In this document: positions 1 to 13,905 of the stretch, piece after piece
How positions within the stretch are numbered: position 1 is the stretch's first letter
Layout of the letters: every line of letters begins with the position of its first letter
Source: Tillus elongatus
Lineage: Eukaryota; Arthropoda; Insecta; Coleoptera; Cleridae
Direction of reading: 5' to 3'
DNA: 64,000 nt
Assembly: GCA_964006375.1 (NCBI GenBank)
Contig: OZ023269.1
Coordinates: forward strand, 3,038,001 to 3,102,000
Notes under the pieces: generated by a model
The model's input: only the letters and a program-made list of their open reading frames with translations
Told to the model about the DNA's origin: nothing
Database searches by the model: none
Translations under genes and position numbers: made by a program

Positions 1-1371
<1,371 letters not shown>

Positions 1372-1588
1372 AATAAAGCTCAATATATCCGTTATTATAC
1401 AAGATATGAAAAAATATTGTATACATTAATTATACGGTGTCTTGAGCCACACCTTAAAAAATTATTGCTACCATCACAGGGTGGCCCATAAGTCGTTGGT
1501 GATACAAATAATATTTTTTTAGTGGAAAACGCCTTATGCTTTTGCATTTTCCATCGAAATATAATGCATGTTTGTAAGTTGAGAAATT
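1372..1588 (+). repeat. Module E dispersed repeat
   Basis: This segment begins around AATAAAGCTCAATATA and includes CAGGGTGGCCCATAAGTC near 1480. Matching sequence lies at about 35495-35760 and 45951-46090 (both inverted), 60080-60160 (inverted, partial) and 63885-64000 (same orientation). In three places it sits between family A end-2 and MITE B, so the three may form one larger element. Confidence 0.7.
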
Positions 1589-1912
1589 CTGAACGCAGCA
1601 AGTGCGTTATGGTAGCGAATTTTGATTAAATGCTTCATATTTGAAAAGCTCAATTTGATATTAACCTATAAGGTTGACCAAGAAACAGATTTTTTCGGTT
1701 ACATTTTAGGTTTACTTTTGGAAATTTTTGTACGTTTTCAAACAATAAAGTTATTTTGATGAAACATGGCACATTGTTTTTACTATATAGGTTATACTGG
1801 TAACCAAATTTGATGCCTGCTTTCTGAAAAAAAACACATATTTGCTATTAAAAACATTTTTATGAAAATTCACTACCATAACGCACTTGCTACGTCCAGA
1901 ATTTTTTAGATT
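1589..1912 (+). mobile_element. MITE B, complete copy
   Basis: A roughly 320-bp element with terminal inverted repeats of about 40 bp. The left end reads TCTGAACGCAGCAAGTGCG and the right end is its complement at about 1870-1905. The interior matches 45641-45950 in reverse orientation and has no coding capacity. This is a typical non-autonomous DNA transposon; the parental superfamily is not recognised. Confidence 0.8.
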
Positions 1913-1972
1913 TTTATCGGTTTAATATATATTTCTATGGCCAATGAACGTAAAGTTCTAAGCCAATCTGAC

Positions 1973-1996
1973 AAACACACACACACACACACACAC
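1973..1996. repeat. (CA)n microsatellite
   Basis: Short uninterrupted CA repeat. Confidence 0.9.
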
Positions 1997-2689
1997 ATCC
2001 AAATTTTAAACTCGGCAGCAACTCTTTTGAAGGCATACTATAAACAATTCGATTAAACTAATAATTGAACCGTAAATTTTTTTTGCTGATTTGTTACAAA
2101 TCATGCTACCTTTCCTACACTAATCTGGAAAACGTGACGCTAACCCCTTTTAAATCCCGATTTTGAAAGCATTTCCCTATATTTTAAAATGCACTTACAG
2201 GCAGGTACATGCTGCAACATGTAATGTATATTTTTTGTTATCAGTACGTGATTATATGGGAGTAATAAGCAATTTAGCTGCCAATTAAGTTTAGCAACGT
2301 GCAATGTAAAACAAAGAACTAATTTTTCATGGATTACAACAACGTTTGTTTATGGATCACGCTGTTAGAGTTTGCCAACTAGTAAATTTCAATTTAGATA
2401 CAACATTATGTATATCTCATATAATCCCAGATATCGAGATGAATTTTGTAACGTTGTGAATCTATACTTCCGTGCAAACAAAGCTGATAGAGATGGCTCT
2501 ACAACAGTGGCATTATTTACATAAATCACAGGTTAATTCATCTACTATGTATGCAAAAGCAAAAACTATTATTCTGTATAGACACCAGTGTTTCATTCAT
2601 AAAGCCTTTTCATATTTAGTAAGTAATTATTTATAAGAGACATAACAGAGATAACAAGGACACAGTCAGCTGAGATAGCAAATAAAACA

Positions 2690-3984
2690 TCAGACATAAA
2701 CAATGGACCGGGCCGTAGATTATCTTCTTCTGTGCATAAACGATATGAAAGGAAACCAGTTATTGGAACTAACAAGACCTCTAAAACCATTAAAACATTA
2801 CCTCAAATGGGTCATATTGATTTTTCTCGCTTGAGGCACGAAACACAGTCGGAGGACATATTGGCGCACCTTGCACAAACTGCACCAGAATTTCAGTTAG
2901 TTGCGAAGAAGTCACAAGAAATAATCACTTTGTCTAATCAGAGTGACTTATCCTATAGAGTTAACCAGTGAAATATACGAACCCGAGATATGGACAGAAG
3001 GCGCTGCCACCAGAAGGTATTATTTCAAAAATATTTCAAATTTTTACCAGGAGGCCTCGTCACGCAATCTAGTTCCAAAATAAAGCTTGACTTGGATAAG
3101 ATGAGTGACTGCAAAACAGTAAAAACTTTGCACTACAATACCCAAAACTTCACGAGAAAAGTCAACGCTTTAGAGTTATTTACCAGGGAAGTTGCTGCAG
3201 CGTTTCTGTGTTTCACGAAGCATTGGTGCTTATCGTCTATGTATTGTATAAATGGCTACACCAATATCTCCAGTTAGTGCCGTCAGAGACATATCGATGG
3301 TGGTTTCAGTATTTTTGTTAAAGACGAGATTATACAATCTTGTAGGCCTCTTAGTGATGTTCATGTACTTTCTGCAGATTTCGTATTTGAGTGTTCCGGT
3401 ATCAGTTTTAACAATGGCCCGGCAATATTTGTAATCTATAGATCAGGTAACAGTGACTATCAGTTATTTAATGACAAACTAGAGAAGCTACTGGGGTTTG
3501 ATAACAGCAAGTTTACAAATATAGTAATATGTGGCGATTTTAATTTAGACTACAGTAAAAATTAAAGGAACAATAAACTATCTAATGACTTAATTTTCTC
3601 AAACCAGTTAGTAAACTTGGTAGTTGAACCTACACAAATGTTTAAAGGCTGCATCATGACTGATTATGTAATAACCAACATTAAAAAAATTTAAAGTGTA
3701 AAGTTATTGATCCGGGTCTGTCAGATCATACAGCACAGCTCATGCAGTGGTCTGAACAAATAAAAAGCCCAGGGAACTATTTTTGCATCTCAATACATAA
3801 CTTTCCAGGATACAAATTGTCAAAATATTTGTGACTTGTTCGATGTATTTTTCGAGCATGTTTCCTATTGTTACAATGTTGCTTTTCTTGAAACGTCTCA
3901 GAAAATTTATAATATATTTGTTAAAATAGTTGCAAAATTTGCCTCTGAAGACCTTACATATTACAAATAAATAACTTAAGACCA
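2690..3984 (+). pseudogene. LINE remnant: ORF1 tail and endonuclease domain
   Basis: A decayed non-LTR retrotransposon. The reading frame at 2732-2971 (HKRYERKPVIGTNKTSKT then LPQMGHIDFSRLR) resembles the C-terminal part of a LINE ORF1 protein. From about 3094 a broken frame resembles an apurinic-type endonuclease: a start like TLHYNTQNFTRKVNALE, then KHWCLSS, the GDFNLDY block at about 3532-3552, and SDHTAQ at about 3720-3740, which matches the conserved SDH active-site motif. At least three frameshifts or stops interrupt it, including a TAA right after GDFNLDYSKN. No reverse transcriptase follows, so the copy is cut off near 3984. The clade is probably CR1/Jockey-like, by resemblance only. 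Confidence 0.72.
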
Positions 3985-4017
3985 TTATCTGTTATCTTTT
4001 ATTGTTGAGTGTGATAC

Positions 4018-4170
4018 AAGGCGCACAGTGGTGGAATTGTTAGATGCATGGCTGATGAGCGAAGAGACGCCGGTTCAAATCTCACGCTGGCTGAATTTCT
4101 CTTTCACCTTTTTTTATACTTTTTTTCGTCTTTGATTCAACTTTAACGTTATCTGATTAGATTGTGTAAT
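4018..4170 (+). mobile_element. tRNA-derived SINE (family D-like)
   Basis: A tRNA-like head at 4018-4095 has a GTGGTGGAATTGTTAGA segment in the place of box A and GGTTCAAATCT at about 4071-4081, close to the polymerase III box B consensus. The tail runs through T-rich sequence to AACGTTATCTGATTAGATTG, which also follows the tRNA-like heads of the family D copies at 41508, 30228 and 26178 (opposite strand). The head differs from those copies, so it may be a subfamily. Confidence 0.65.
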
Positions 4171-4227
4171 TAAAATATTGTTTAGCAACGTTTTGTTGAA
4201 AATGCAAGATAAGCACTTTTAATTCAA

Positions 4228-4710
4228 GTTTAATAGTAGCTGTTGTTGCCCTTAGTTGGTGAAACCGTTCCACAGTTAAAATAGACGTAGAGATTTGTGT
4301 CATCAGAAGACACTGTTTTCTTCTCTACAACAGGATCCAGTTTTTACAGCATCCACACGCGAAAGAATTTTCTCTGCTAAGCCACAGAAAAAGTATCTAG
4401 TTCTGTATTTAGATCAGATTTTGAATATTTTTTTAATTTATTTAATTTATTTCTCTTACCTAATTTTTTTGTACAAAATGCTCTTTTAATAGCGAATTTT
4501 CTTATAAATGATTTTAGTAAATTTTCTTTGAAGAAACATTTGTTGAGAATTTTTGTATGAAAAATAATTCAATTGATGGAATATTTTTTTAACGAAATTC
4601 GTCAAAAATAAGGTTTTAATGGATTTTCGTGCAAACAAATTATTTTATTTTCAATTTTAATTACAGGCTAGGTATATCATTTGAATTTTATGTATCCTTT
4701 TAGCAAAACT
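4228..4710 (+). repeat. Family F dispersed repeat
   Basis: This AT-rich segment starts with TTGGTGAAACCGTTCCA and matches 60480-61380 in reverse complement over several hundred bases, including the blocks around AAGTATCTAGTTCTGTATTT and CAATTGATGGAATA. No protein is encoded. The first 80 bases also match the arms of foldback family C at 9615 and 14813. Confidence 0.7.
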
Positions 4711-4883
4711 TTGTGTCAAAAATAAGTAGCATCTTGATGCTACCTCGTAAAGTGTTTATTTTTTATCTATCCCAAGTGACGAAGGATCGACTATACTTGC
4801 TTGATAAAGACAATTTATTTCGTTGCTTTCCATATTTACTGAACTACTGTCAGAATTATGACATGTAAAATCTTATTACCATT

Positions 4884-5238
4884 TGTGTGTGTTTTGTTTC
4901 TTTAACGTCGGCCTATTTCCGCGACTATGGCCAATCACCGACGCCAGGGAGCAGTTTCACCCCACTATCCTGGAAATTTTGCCGAATCCCTACCTTTATG
5001 TAAGGACGGTAGGGATCTTTAACGTGCCCAACATCGCATGGACACGAGACAGACGGATTTACGCCCCCTCCGAAGGGCGGAACGTGCAGATATTCAACTT
5101 GCTCAAATACAATGCCAGAACCTCGGTTGATGTTAATGTTACAGTTTGTACTGAAAAAGTGAAAGAAGTGCCCTGGGATCGAACCCAGTACCCTTCGGTT
5201 CAAAGGCACACGTTCTTACCCCTGAACCACCGAGGTCC
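4884..5238 (-). mobile_element. tRNA-derived SINE, copy 1
   Basis: A SINE of about 355 bp read on the minus strand. Its tRNA-like head (5238 down to about 5164) has a box A-like TGGTTCAGGGGTA and a clear box B, GGTTCGATCCC, at 5175-5185. A body of about 280 bp follows. The copy at 9703-10057 is nearly identical over its full length and a third, partial copy lies at 52850-52992. The open frames across it on both strands are not genes. Confidence 0.85.
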
Positions 5239-5239
5239 T

Positions 5240-6580
5240 TTATTACCATTTAGAGGTGTCCTAATTATTTCATTTATTAAAGTCTTTAATTAATGTAATA
5301 ATTTACATGCTTACCTACAGAGGAGGCTGTCATTAAAAAAATGTCAATAACGTCATTTTTTAAAATCAGGAGTGCAAGGAACGTCAATTTCATTCGAAAA
5401 TGTATGTGTATTTTTGAAAACTAGAGTTGACATGTCTGAGCCTTTCGTCAAAACACAAATCTCACTAATTTTAATGAATTAAATCCATAATCTTGACGCT
5501 CGCTGTAAACAGGTACATATATTATATGCATTTAAAAACATAATAAAATTATGCTGATAAAGTTTGTTTTGCAAGTTGCCACTTACAAAATACGATGCTT
5601 TTAATGATGGGAGAATTCTTATAAAAATTTGTCGCCAATAACGCAGTTGATGGGTCAGGACTCTTACACAATTATTATTGTGAAGATCAGGAACATGTTA
5701 ATAATATATAATATCCTAAAATTGTAATACATAATTCTGGTATTTCAGGGAAATGGCTATGTTAGAGCAAGGTTACTGGTATAAACGACAAAAATGTTCG
5801 ATTAAGCGGATAAAGTCAGCTAACATTTGGAAATTCAAACGTCTAAGTTATACTTCTACTACTACATACGATAACAATTTCAAGTGGAGCCTTGACAGCA
5901 ATCTAGAGACGATTAACGCACCAAATCCTGAGCTCAAATGGGCCAAGTCTTCGTCTTAGCTTAGATTAGATGGGGTAGAGAATAATTTAATACAGGGGCG
6001 GAACAATGGAGTTCTCAAGGTGCCTATTGTGTATATCTTCTTTCCGCAAAAACGCTACCTGACTAAATGATACCATCTAATCATGACTTTATTCGCTAAG
6101 TTCACACTTTCGTTAGACTCATTCTAGAGGATTTTGTCACAATGTTTTGAGAACATTAACGCCGACATAAAAAAAGCACATTTCTTTTAAAATTTTTGTG
6201 TAAAGTTTGCTTAAAAGCAATGCAGAATGATATACAGTGTGATGATAAAGTTTAGTTCATTCATCAATGCGTAATTTAATTTTTTTAAGAAAAATTCTCG
6301 GAAAGGTTAATTTTATGTTTTCAGTTGCTAACTGATGAAGTAAAAAGTTCGGGACGTAAATTTTCATAATAATTGTACACTACTAGTAACGTATATTATT
6401 AAATTTAATTCTTTCAATTTAAATTTACCTTGTAGATCAGTTTTAGAGGCCCCAGTAAGTAACTACTTGAGGAATCTTATATTTTCTATGGAGATAGAAA
6501 ATTAAAATTTGGTACAGATATGTAAGTACTACAAGTCTATTTAAAAAGGTTGTGTTAAAAATTTGATTAAAGTTAAAACA
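5240..6580. other. No recognisable feature
   Basis: AT-rich sequence. Short open frames such as the one at 5753-5959 show no recognisable domain. I see no element ends or RNA genes. Confidence 0.5.
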
Positions 6581-6584
6581 GTTT

Positions 6585-7830
6585 TCCAGAAAAAAAATTT
6601 ACAAGGGGAATGTACCTGCAAAATTATAAATATGGCAGGTATTTTTCCTCATTAATTGCTTGGGCGGTTTTGTTTTAGTCAACCTAATCAAACTAGTTTT
6701 TGCTAACAAAACAACAAAAAGGGTTTATCAAAACAAATTATTAGTTATTCGCATTATGTTGTTTTTCTTTAATTTAGTACCCATGCTGCGTTTTAGTATG
6801 GCTCAAGATTCAAGATTCTAGCTTAATGGGAAATTAAGTTATCAAATTTAAAATATTTTTACGAAAATTCTCTACCAAATAACGTACTTTCTGCACCCAG
6901 ACCCTTTTCAGCACTTATTTACTGTTGTTGTATCCATGCTTTTTTTAATGATAAAATATTGTAGCTCTCTATGTGGGACTGACAAACAAGGCAACCTCAA
7001 ATTCATTTTGGGAAAAATATTTTAAACAAATTACAATCTAAACATAATTTGAAAATCTTGTTTCGCTTCTTCATCGCGAGGGTTCTCCTCTAACTTCTGC
7101 ATGCATACAACGACCCTTAATGAACAAAAAGAACACTGTAAACAAAAATATATCTTGAGAGCAACCCCCAAGAAAGTTGCGGGACCTGCGGTGAATAGGG
7201 GTTCTGCGCGGAGTATACAGGATTTTAGGGAAGTATAGGTGTAATATGAGATAAAGCAACTTATAGAGGTTCAATTAATCTGTTTTTTTCGGATATTCCA
7301 CTCACATTTCCTTTTTACCTTCTTCCCCGCTCAGCACCCCTATTAACTTCTGATCCCGTAACTTTCTTGGGGGCTGTTTGCAAGAAATTTTCTCATGATA
7401 TGTACATCCAGAAAGGGTTCTGAACATGTTTCTGATTTTTTTAATTCTTCCTTGTGCTAAACTGCAAAATTTCCGAAAATTTAATTTTCATTTACAAAAG
7501 GAATGTCCCTGCCGAATTATAAACCTGGCAGATTTTTTTTTCTCTTATTAATCGCTTGGATGATCCGTTTTAGTCAACGTAGTCGAACCAGTTTCTGAAA
7601 ACAAAATAACAAAAAATGTTTTTTAAAACAAATTTTCTGTTATTTTTAAAATTTAGTACACACGCTGCCTTTATATGGGTTTTAATATGTATCAAAACTG
7701 AAAATTCTAGTTTGCTTGGAAATTAAGTTATCACTATTTGAAATAGTTATACGAAAATTGGCTACTATAAAGCAGTTTCTGCACCTAAACTCTTCTCGAC
7801 ACATATTGACTATGACTCTTAAGTAATACA
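6585..7830. repeat. Diverged direct repeat pair with inverted core
   Basis: Two diverged direct copies, about 6585-6950 and 7485-7825, share blocks including AAATTAAGTTATCA and a degenerate MITE B end (TACCAAATAACGTACTTTCTGCACCCAG near 6872-6900, split here only for description). Between them, 7159-7206 and 7331-7385 form an imperfect inverted repeat around AACTTTCTTGGGGG. No coding capacity is visible. Confidence 0.6.
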
Positions 7831-9600
7831 GTACCTACATGCATTGATTAACAACCTGAATCTGATCAACACGAACACTTTCTTGTTTGTTTGATTGGAC
7901 GTTAAAATCATAATATTATATCATAGTCGACGGACGAAGGCATTTGTTAATGTTAGGTTAAAATTAAAAGTTGGATTATTATTTACCTACCCCTGTTTGT
8001 ATTAACCTCAGGATATAGGTTGTTATTTTGTCTTGTAAGATTCTAAGGTAACTATTAGCGGAGTCTATTTCGAGGTTATCTTCTTCTTCTTTGTTAATTA
8101 CATCGGTTAGTTTCAAGGTTATGCTTAGCACGCGCACATTTCCCTCATGACTCCTGTAGGTTAACAAATGACAAATAGTGGTGTTGTCAGATAAAACTAA
8201 GGGAGATGGGTGACTTTTAAATACAGTGAAAATGCGAAGCTTAATATTTATACATAATACAGCGTAGTTCTAGATTGCGTTTAAAAAAATTGAATCACTT
8301 TCATTGCAATTTTTATTTTGTTGGTGTTAGTCCAAGCCTCTGCCCTCTCAAATATGTTATCGCCAAGGTATTTGAGCTTCACAGCGTCTGATGCAACGTT
8401 TAGGAATGTAGTAGAAATAACTACGCTAACAAATCTATTTTTGCAAAAGAAATTGTCAATTATCAACATATATCCGCAGTAAATAACCGTATAGTCACAG
8501 CGTTTTTGTAATGGCAAGGGCAAACTTGACTTTTTTAAAGCTTTAAATGTATAAAAGCACATGCACGACAATAATAACCTTGTTTTAAATCAGTAAATAT
8601 TTTTATGGATTCATGTTTCTTGGAAACTCTTATTTCTAATTAAATGTGATAAATGAAATACGTCTTAAATACGATAAATAAAAAACGTCCAACAAGCATT
8701 TGTGAACGCAGAGCAAAAGTCGCTACATATGTATTAACTATTGCACTTTCAACATATTTTAAATGTTTTTTGAGACAAGTCACAAAAGATATCGATGAGA
8801 TATGATTAATTAATAAATATTCTCTAAAATTTGTTAATAGAATTTGGGGAATATTAGATTAAGAGATAATTAAGGAATCTTAAGATATTATTAGGGTATC
8901 CGGAAATGTTAAAGGCACCACAATTTCACTAGTGTACGCTCCATTTGTTTTTCCGCAAGTGAGCACAAACAAAGAAAATCAATACGGTATTCCATCTATG
9001 AAAATACCTCTCCACTTCAGAAATCGATGTTGAAGATTTGCCTGTTTGAATATTTTCACAGAAAAAGTAAATAATTGTGTGTTCGAAGTGGTTATTTTCA
9101 GAAGGTAGTCATTTAACAAATGTATTAACGGTTAGAAGAGAATGTTGTGGAAACTGAGGGGATAAATTATGTTGAATTGAGAAAAGCGAGAAATTATCTG
9201 TCAAGAGCAAAAAACGCTATAATATATCCTTCTTATACAGTATATAAGAGACCGAGCAAAACAGAACGTCTGTTTTGCAATTGACGTAAGAGATGAATCA
9301 AAATATATGGGATATCTATTTATTATAAAAAAAGGTCTACGCGAGCAAAAATCGTATTGGCAATATTTAGAGGGCCCTTCGGTGGCCAGTGTGTAAGAAA
9401 TAAAAGGCTTCTTTTGTGGCCAGTCTAAAAAATATATGAAAGTTCTTTTAAGCTATTTCTTTACGCAAGTTGTAAAAATGTACAACATTCAGGCCTCTGT
9501 CATAATCTTATTTTAAAGTATCTATGCATATTTCCAAGCCTTAAGGAAATTGGTCTAAACCGGTCTTTTATGGCAATCAAGACGCAGAACGCTCATAATT
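7831..9600. other. No recognisable feature
   Basis: AT-rich sequence with only short, unrecognised open frames (7979-8167 and 8281-8571 on the minus strand). No repeats shared with the rest of the window were noticed. Confidence 0.5.
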
Positions 9601-9614
9601 ACAATTACTTAATT

Positions 9615-10295
9615 GTTGTCGCCCGTACTTGGTGAAACCGTTCTACATTAAATACAGACGTAGACTACTTCTTTGGCTCCAAAAATATTTGTTTTCTTCT
9701 GTTGTGTGTTTTTGTTTCTTTTACGTCGGCCTATTTCCGCGACTATGGCCAATCACCGAAGCCAGGGAGCAGTTTCACCTCACTATCCTGGAAATTTTGC
9801 CGAACCCCTACCTTTCTGTAAGGAGGGTAGGGATATTTAACGTGCCCAACATCACATGGACACGGGATCTACGGCTTTACGCCTCCTCCGAAGGGCGGAA
9901 CGTGCAGACATTCAACTTTCTCAAATACAATGCCAGAACCTCGGTTGATGTTAATGTTACAGTTTGTACTGAAAATGTGAAAGGAGTACCCTGGGATCGA
10001 ACCCAGTACCCTTCGGTTCAGAGGCACACGTTCTTACCCCTGAACCACCCAGGTTCTTTTGTTTTCTTCTCTGAAACCGGTTTCGCTGTTTAGCAGCATC
10101 ATTAGATAGGACAAAATTAAATTCATTTATACGCATTCACGAGAAATACAAATAAATTTGCTTATAAATCAATTTAATTTTTTTCTGTCTGAGGATGCTG
10201 TCGAGCAGCAAAACTATTTATAGAGAAGAAAACAAACATTTGAACACAACAAACAAAGAAATAGTCTCTACGTCTGTATTTACTAATATTTCTCG
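9615..10295. mobile_element. Foldback family C with SINE between its arms
   Basis: The left arm (about 9640-9712) and right arm (about 10200-10292) are imperfect inverted repeats that include the block ATACAGACGTAGACTACTTC and its complement. The same arms without a SINE form the tight hairpin at 14851-14960. The SINE at 9703-10057 occupies the loop here. Confidence 0.65.
9703..10057 (-). mobile_element. tRNA-derived SINE, copy 2
   Basis: Nearly identical to the SINE at 4884-5238. Read on the minus strand, it has a box A-like TGGTTCAGGGGTA and box B GGTTCGATCCC at the right-hand end, followed by the shared body. It lies inside the loop of a family C foldback element. Confidence 0.85.
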
Positions 10296-10402
10296 TTATT
10301 GTTAATACCGTCTTTAAAGTAGCTAAAAGCTGTTATTTTACTAAGTGCAACTATCAGTAAAAACAGTTACACCTTTCGATCTCCTGGCTACTGTACATTA
10401 CA

Positions 10403-13290
10403 ATGACTAACTACACACAAACCCACGGTTCTTCTCAGAACCAAAAGACCAGAAATGTTGGACCCTCAGTCCGAATTTGCCAGTTAAACATTGAAGGCAC
10501 AAGCAGAGCCAAATGTCAATACTTATCCAAACTTTTACAAGATAACGATATTGACCTGATCGTCGTCCAGGAGACTCATCTGAAAGACGAAAAAGAGCTC
10601 CGCGCTAGAGGCATGATTGCGGGCTATAAAGTTCTGGCAGCAACTTACGACCGAGCGTACGGTATTGCCACCAACATACGAAACACAGTTGAGAATGCAG
10701 TACTGATAGATGAATCCATCACCAACAATATCCACGTAATCACTGCCCAGTTAGGAGAGGTAGCAATTACAAATGTCTACAAGCCCCAAATACGCAATGG
10801 CCTCAAGACGTCCTACATCAACGTAATCATCCAGCGGTCTACATTGGCGACTTTAACAGCCATCACCAGAAATGGAAGTATCAAAGCAACGAGATGAATG
10901 GCGAGCTTCTAATCAGATGGGCCGAAGATCATAACTTACACTTAGTATTCGACGCGAAAGATCAGGGAACATTTAAATCTGATGCTTGGCAAAGAAAGTA
11001 CAATCCCGACCTCTGCTTTGTCTATAAAGACAGAACCAAGCTTCCACTAGTGACTTCACGTAAGGTGCTCCCTGACTTTCCACAGAGCCAGCACCGACCC
11101 GTCCTCATCTAGATTGGTATTCAGGTTCCCTTGGTGTCGTCTATTCCCCGACCACGCTGGAACTTTAGCAAAGCAAAAATGCCTCAGATTTATCTCACCA
11201 ACGAGCGCAAACAACAAACAATTTGTAGGCTTGGTACCAAGTACATCCAAGAACACCATCTCTAGAGGCTACTGAAAGTAATATATCCCTGGCTGTAGTA
11301 ATACAAGCGAAACCCTTCACCAAGAGTTTATTGAGAGTGGTGACCAGGAAGTGGCGGACGAACTCCTACATAGTCTGGAAGCTGCACGCAGACTAAAGTG
11401 GTCCGAAACAGTTGAGGCTATGGACTTCAAACAACCCAGCAGGAAAGTATGGTCCCTCCTACGTAAACTGGGGAGTGGTAGTGTGCCGATCCGTGACAAC
11501 CCTGTCGTAACGCCAAATGCTGTTGCCTCACATATTGTCTCTATTCTAGGGCTCCCAGAGACCGAGAACACACTACCCAAGTTAAGAGGGAGTGCAAGCG
11601 CCTAAAAGCCGTCACCGATTTGCAGTCAGAATACTTTCGGCCCTGCACCCATGAGGATATTACAAAGGCACTGGAGGATATTAGGCCGGGTAAGGCTCCG
11701 GGATTCCATGGCATACACCTTGAGTTTCTAATAAATCTAGGAAGAGACGCCCGTGGCTGGTTGGCTAGGCTCCTCACTAACATTCTAAATGCAGGAATTA
11801 TCCCTCGCTTATGAAAACAAACAAAGACACTTGCGATTCTAAAACAAGGAAACCAAACGACAGGCCAGAGAGCTAGCGCCCCATCGCGCTCCTAAGTACT
11901 AGTTACAAACTATTAGAACGGCTTTTGTACAACAGCATAAGCCCAAAGATCCTAGAAAGCCTACCAGTTGAGCAGGCTGGATTCACACCGGGGCGAAGCT
12001 ACACCGACCAGGTCCTGTCACTTACAACCCATATAAAGGTCGGGTACCCGATGCAGCTAAAATCATCTGTCGCATTCATAGACCTAACTGTGGCATATGA
12101 CACCGTTTAAAAACAAGGACTGCTCTACAAACTCCTTCTTCAAATACCCTGCAAAACAACTGTGGGACTAATGGATAACATGCTGAGCACTAGATTGTTC
12201 CGTGTCCTCATGGGAAATGCTCTGAGCGATTGGAAGAAACTTAATAACGGTCTACCTCAGGGCTAGGTTCTGGCTCCACTCCTGTTCAAATGTTACCTCG
12301 CCAATATGCCCACAACAAGATCCAGAAAATTTGGCTATGCTGATGACTGGGCAATAGCAACCAGAAGCAAATCAATGGAAGAAACAAATGAAACGCTAAC
12401 TGACGATCTGGACACCCTGGGGAAATACTTCCGCAACTGGAGACTTCAACCTAGTGCAGGCAAGACGAAGGTGGCATGCTTTCACCTAAACAACCGCATG
12501 GCTCAATAGAGAACTCAACTAGTACTTCGGTGACAAGGCTGCTTCACCATAACCGATACCCTAAATATTTAGGAGTAACTTTTGATATAACTTTATCCTT
12601 CAAACAACACCTAACTAAAACTGCCTTAAAGCTCAAAACAAGAAATAACATCATACAAAAACTATGCGGCACTTCATGAGGTTTCTCCGCTGCCACGCTT
12701 CCATGCTCCGCCTCAGGACTCGTTTACTCTACGGTGGAGTATTGTACTCCGGTCTGGCAAAACAGCTCACATGTTAAAATGATCGACGTCCAATTGAACC
12801 ATACGATGCGCTTATTCTCGGGCACAATCAGAGCTACACCAGGTTACTGGCTACCAGTTCTGAGCCACATTCCACTCCCAGCGATACGGAGATCCACTGC
12901 ACTTCTCAGATAGTACAACAAGATTCTTCAAAACCCACAACTACCAATAAACACATATATCAATGACATAGGAAGGAATAGGCTACGCTCAAGAAAACCC
13001 CCAATCAGAACAACTGGAGACCTGGCGGCTGATGACTTTAATCCAATAAACGAGTGGAGGCGAAATTGGACCGAGACAGCCCAACCGAAGCTCCACAACA
13101 TGCCGTGCATGACAACTACTCCAGCCGGCTTCGAACTACCACGCAAGACATGGACAACACTTAACCGGATTAGAACCAACCATGGCAGGTGTGCCGATGC
13201 CTTCTACAAGTGGAACATAATACCCTCCCCACAGTGTGACTGAGGTGCTGAAAGGCAGACGAACCGCCACATCACGGAACATTACAACCT
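10403..13290 (+). pseudogene. Non-LTR retrotransposon ORF2 (endonuclease + RT), broken
   Basis: Most of a LINE ORF2 is present. The N-terminus begins MTNYTQTHGSSQNQK and leads into the endonuclease: SVRICQLNIEG, then VVQETHLKD, GDFNSHHQKW after a frameshift near 10840, and SQHRPVLI near 11088-11112 in place of the usual SDH. RT follows: DIRPGKAPGFHG at about 11660-11710, EQAGFTPGRSYTDQV at 11970, catalytic motif FIDLTVAYD at 12075-12100, LPQG followed by an in-frame TAG near 12265, and the catalytic box FGYADDWAIA at about 12330-12360. The C-terminus has a Cys/His cluster (QCD, then HITEH) at 13230-13285, with a TGA where a Cys or Gly codon is expected. Frames change at least six times. The sequence resembles Jockey/CR1-group elements of invertebrates. 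Confidence 0.85.
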
Positions 13291-13422
13291 GAGGGCATAT
13301 GGGGGTCATTATATAAATAATTTGGACATTCAGTTGTGAATTTTGTTATATTCTTGTGTTCTACATTGTGTTATATGCTGTACTATTGACTTACACGATA
13401 TTATGTGATGTGTGCCATACGA

Positions 13423-13431
13423 TAAATAAAA
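13423..13431 (+). promoter_or_regulatory. Likely LINE polyadenylation signal
   Basis: The LINE 3' untranslated region runs from about 13290 and ends in GATAAATAAAATTAAG near 13423. The AATAAA fits a 3' processing signal, and LINE-like sequence seems to stop shortly after. Confidence 0.5.
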
Positions 13432-13619
13432 TTAAGAAAATAGTCCTTGCAATCACAAAAACAAATGTGTGAGTCTCCTTGATATTAAAAAATACCTGAC
13501 TAGACGTAGTATCTAAATAAATGTAAGAAATCATCAACGATAAAATATGTTTAACTGCAAGAAAAATAAATTTGTAATTTTAGTGAATTTTTGGGGAATC
13601 GCGACTTTGGAATTTTCTT

Positions 13620-13905
13620 AGAAATCCTTATTTCTAATTAAATACGATATGGACATCGATTTCTCAGGTGTCTTTATTTTTGATAACTAGTACACCTAGA
13701 ATGGGTAATTTATTATTAATTTCTAATTCGTGGGTAAATTTTATGGAATCAAATTTACTGTTTAATTTGGCAATAAGATCTATAAAATTTACTCACGAAT
13801 TAGAAATTAACAATACATTACCCTTTATAGATCTATTAGTTATCAAAAATGAAGACACTTTAGAATTCGATGTCCATATAGTATTTATCTAGAAATAAGG
13901 GTTTC
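13620..13905. repeat. Palindromic PLE segment
   Basis: The left half is an imperfect inverted copy of the right half, centred near 13763. For example AATTTCTAATTCGTGGGTAA on the left matches TTACTCACGAATTAGAAATT on the right, and the outer edges ATACGATATGGACATCG and CGATGTCCATATAG also pair. The right half encodes PLE RT sequence (IKFTHELEINNTLPFIDLL), so part of a PLE was duplicated in inverted orientation. Confidence 0.75.

Noticed and set aside
2593..2790. Minus-strand 65-residue frame at 2593-2790
   Set aside because: It is antisense to the LINE ORF1-like segment, which has recognisable similarity on the plus strand.
4883..5293. Open frames of 136 and 94 residues around 4883-5293, and the 154-residue frame at 9629-10093
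   Set aside because: They lie across a tRNA-derived SINE. The similarity between the copies is at DNA level and involves both strands.
5753..5959. Plus-strand 68-residue frame as a host exon
   Set aside because: It is about the length expected by chance, has no recognised domain and no convincing splice context.
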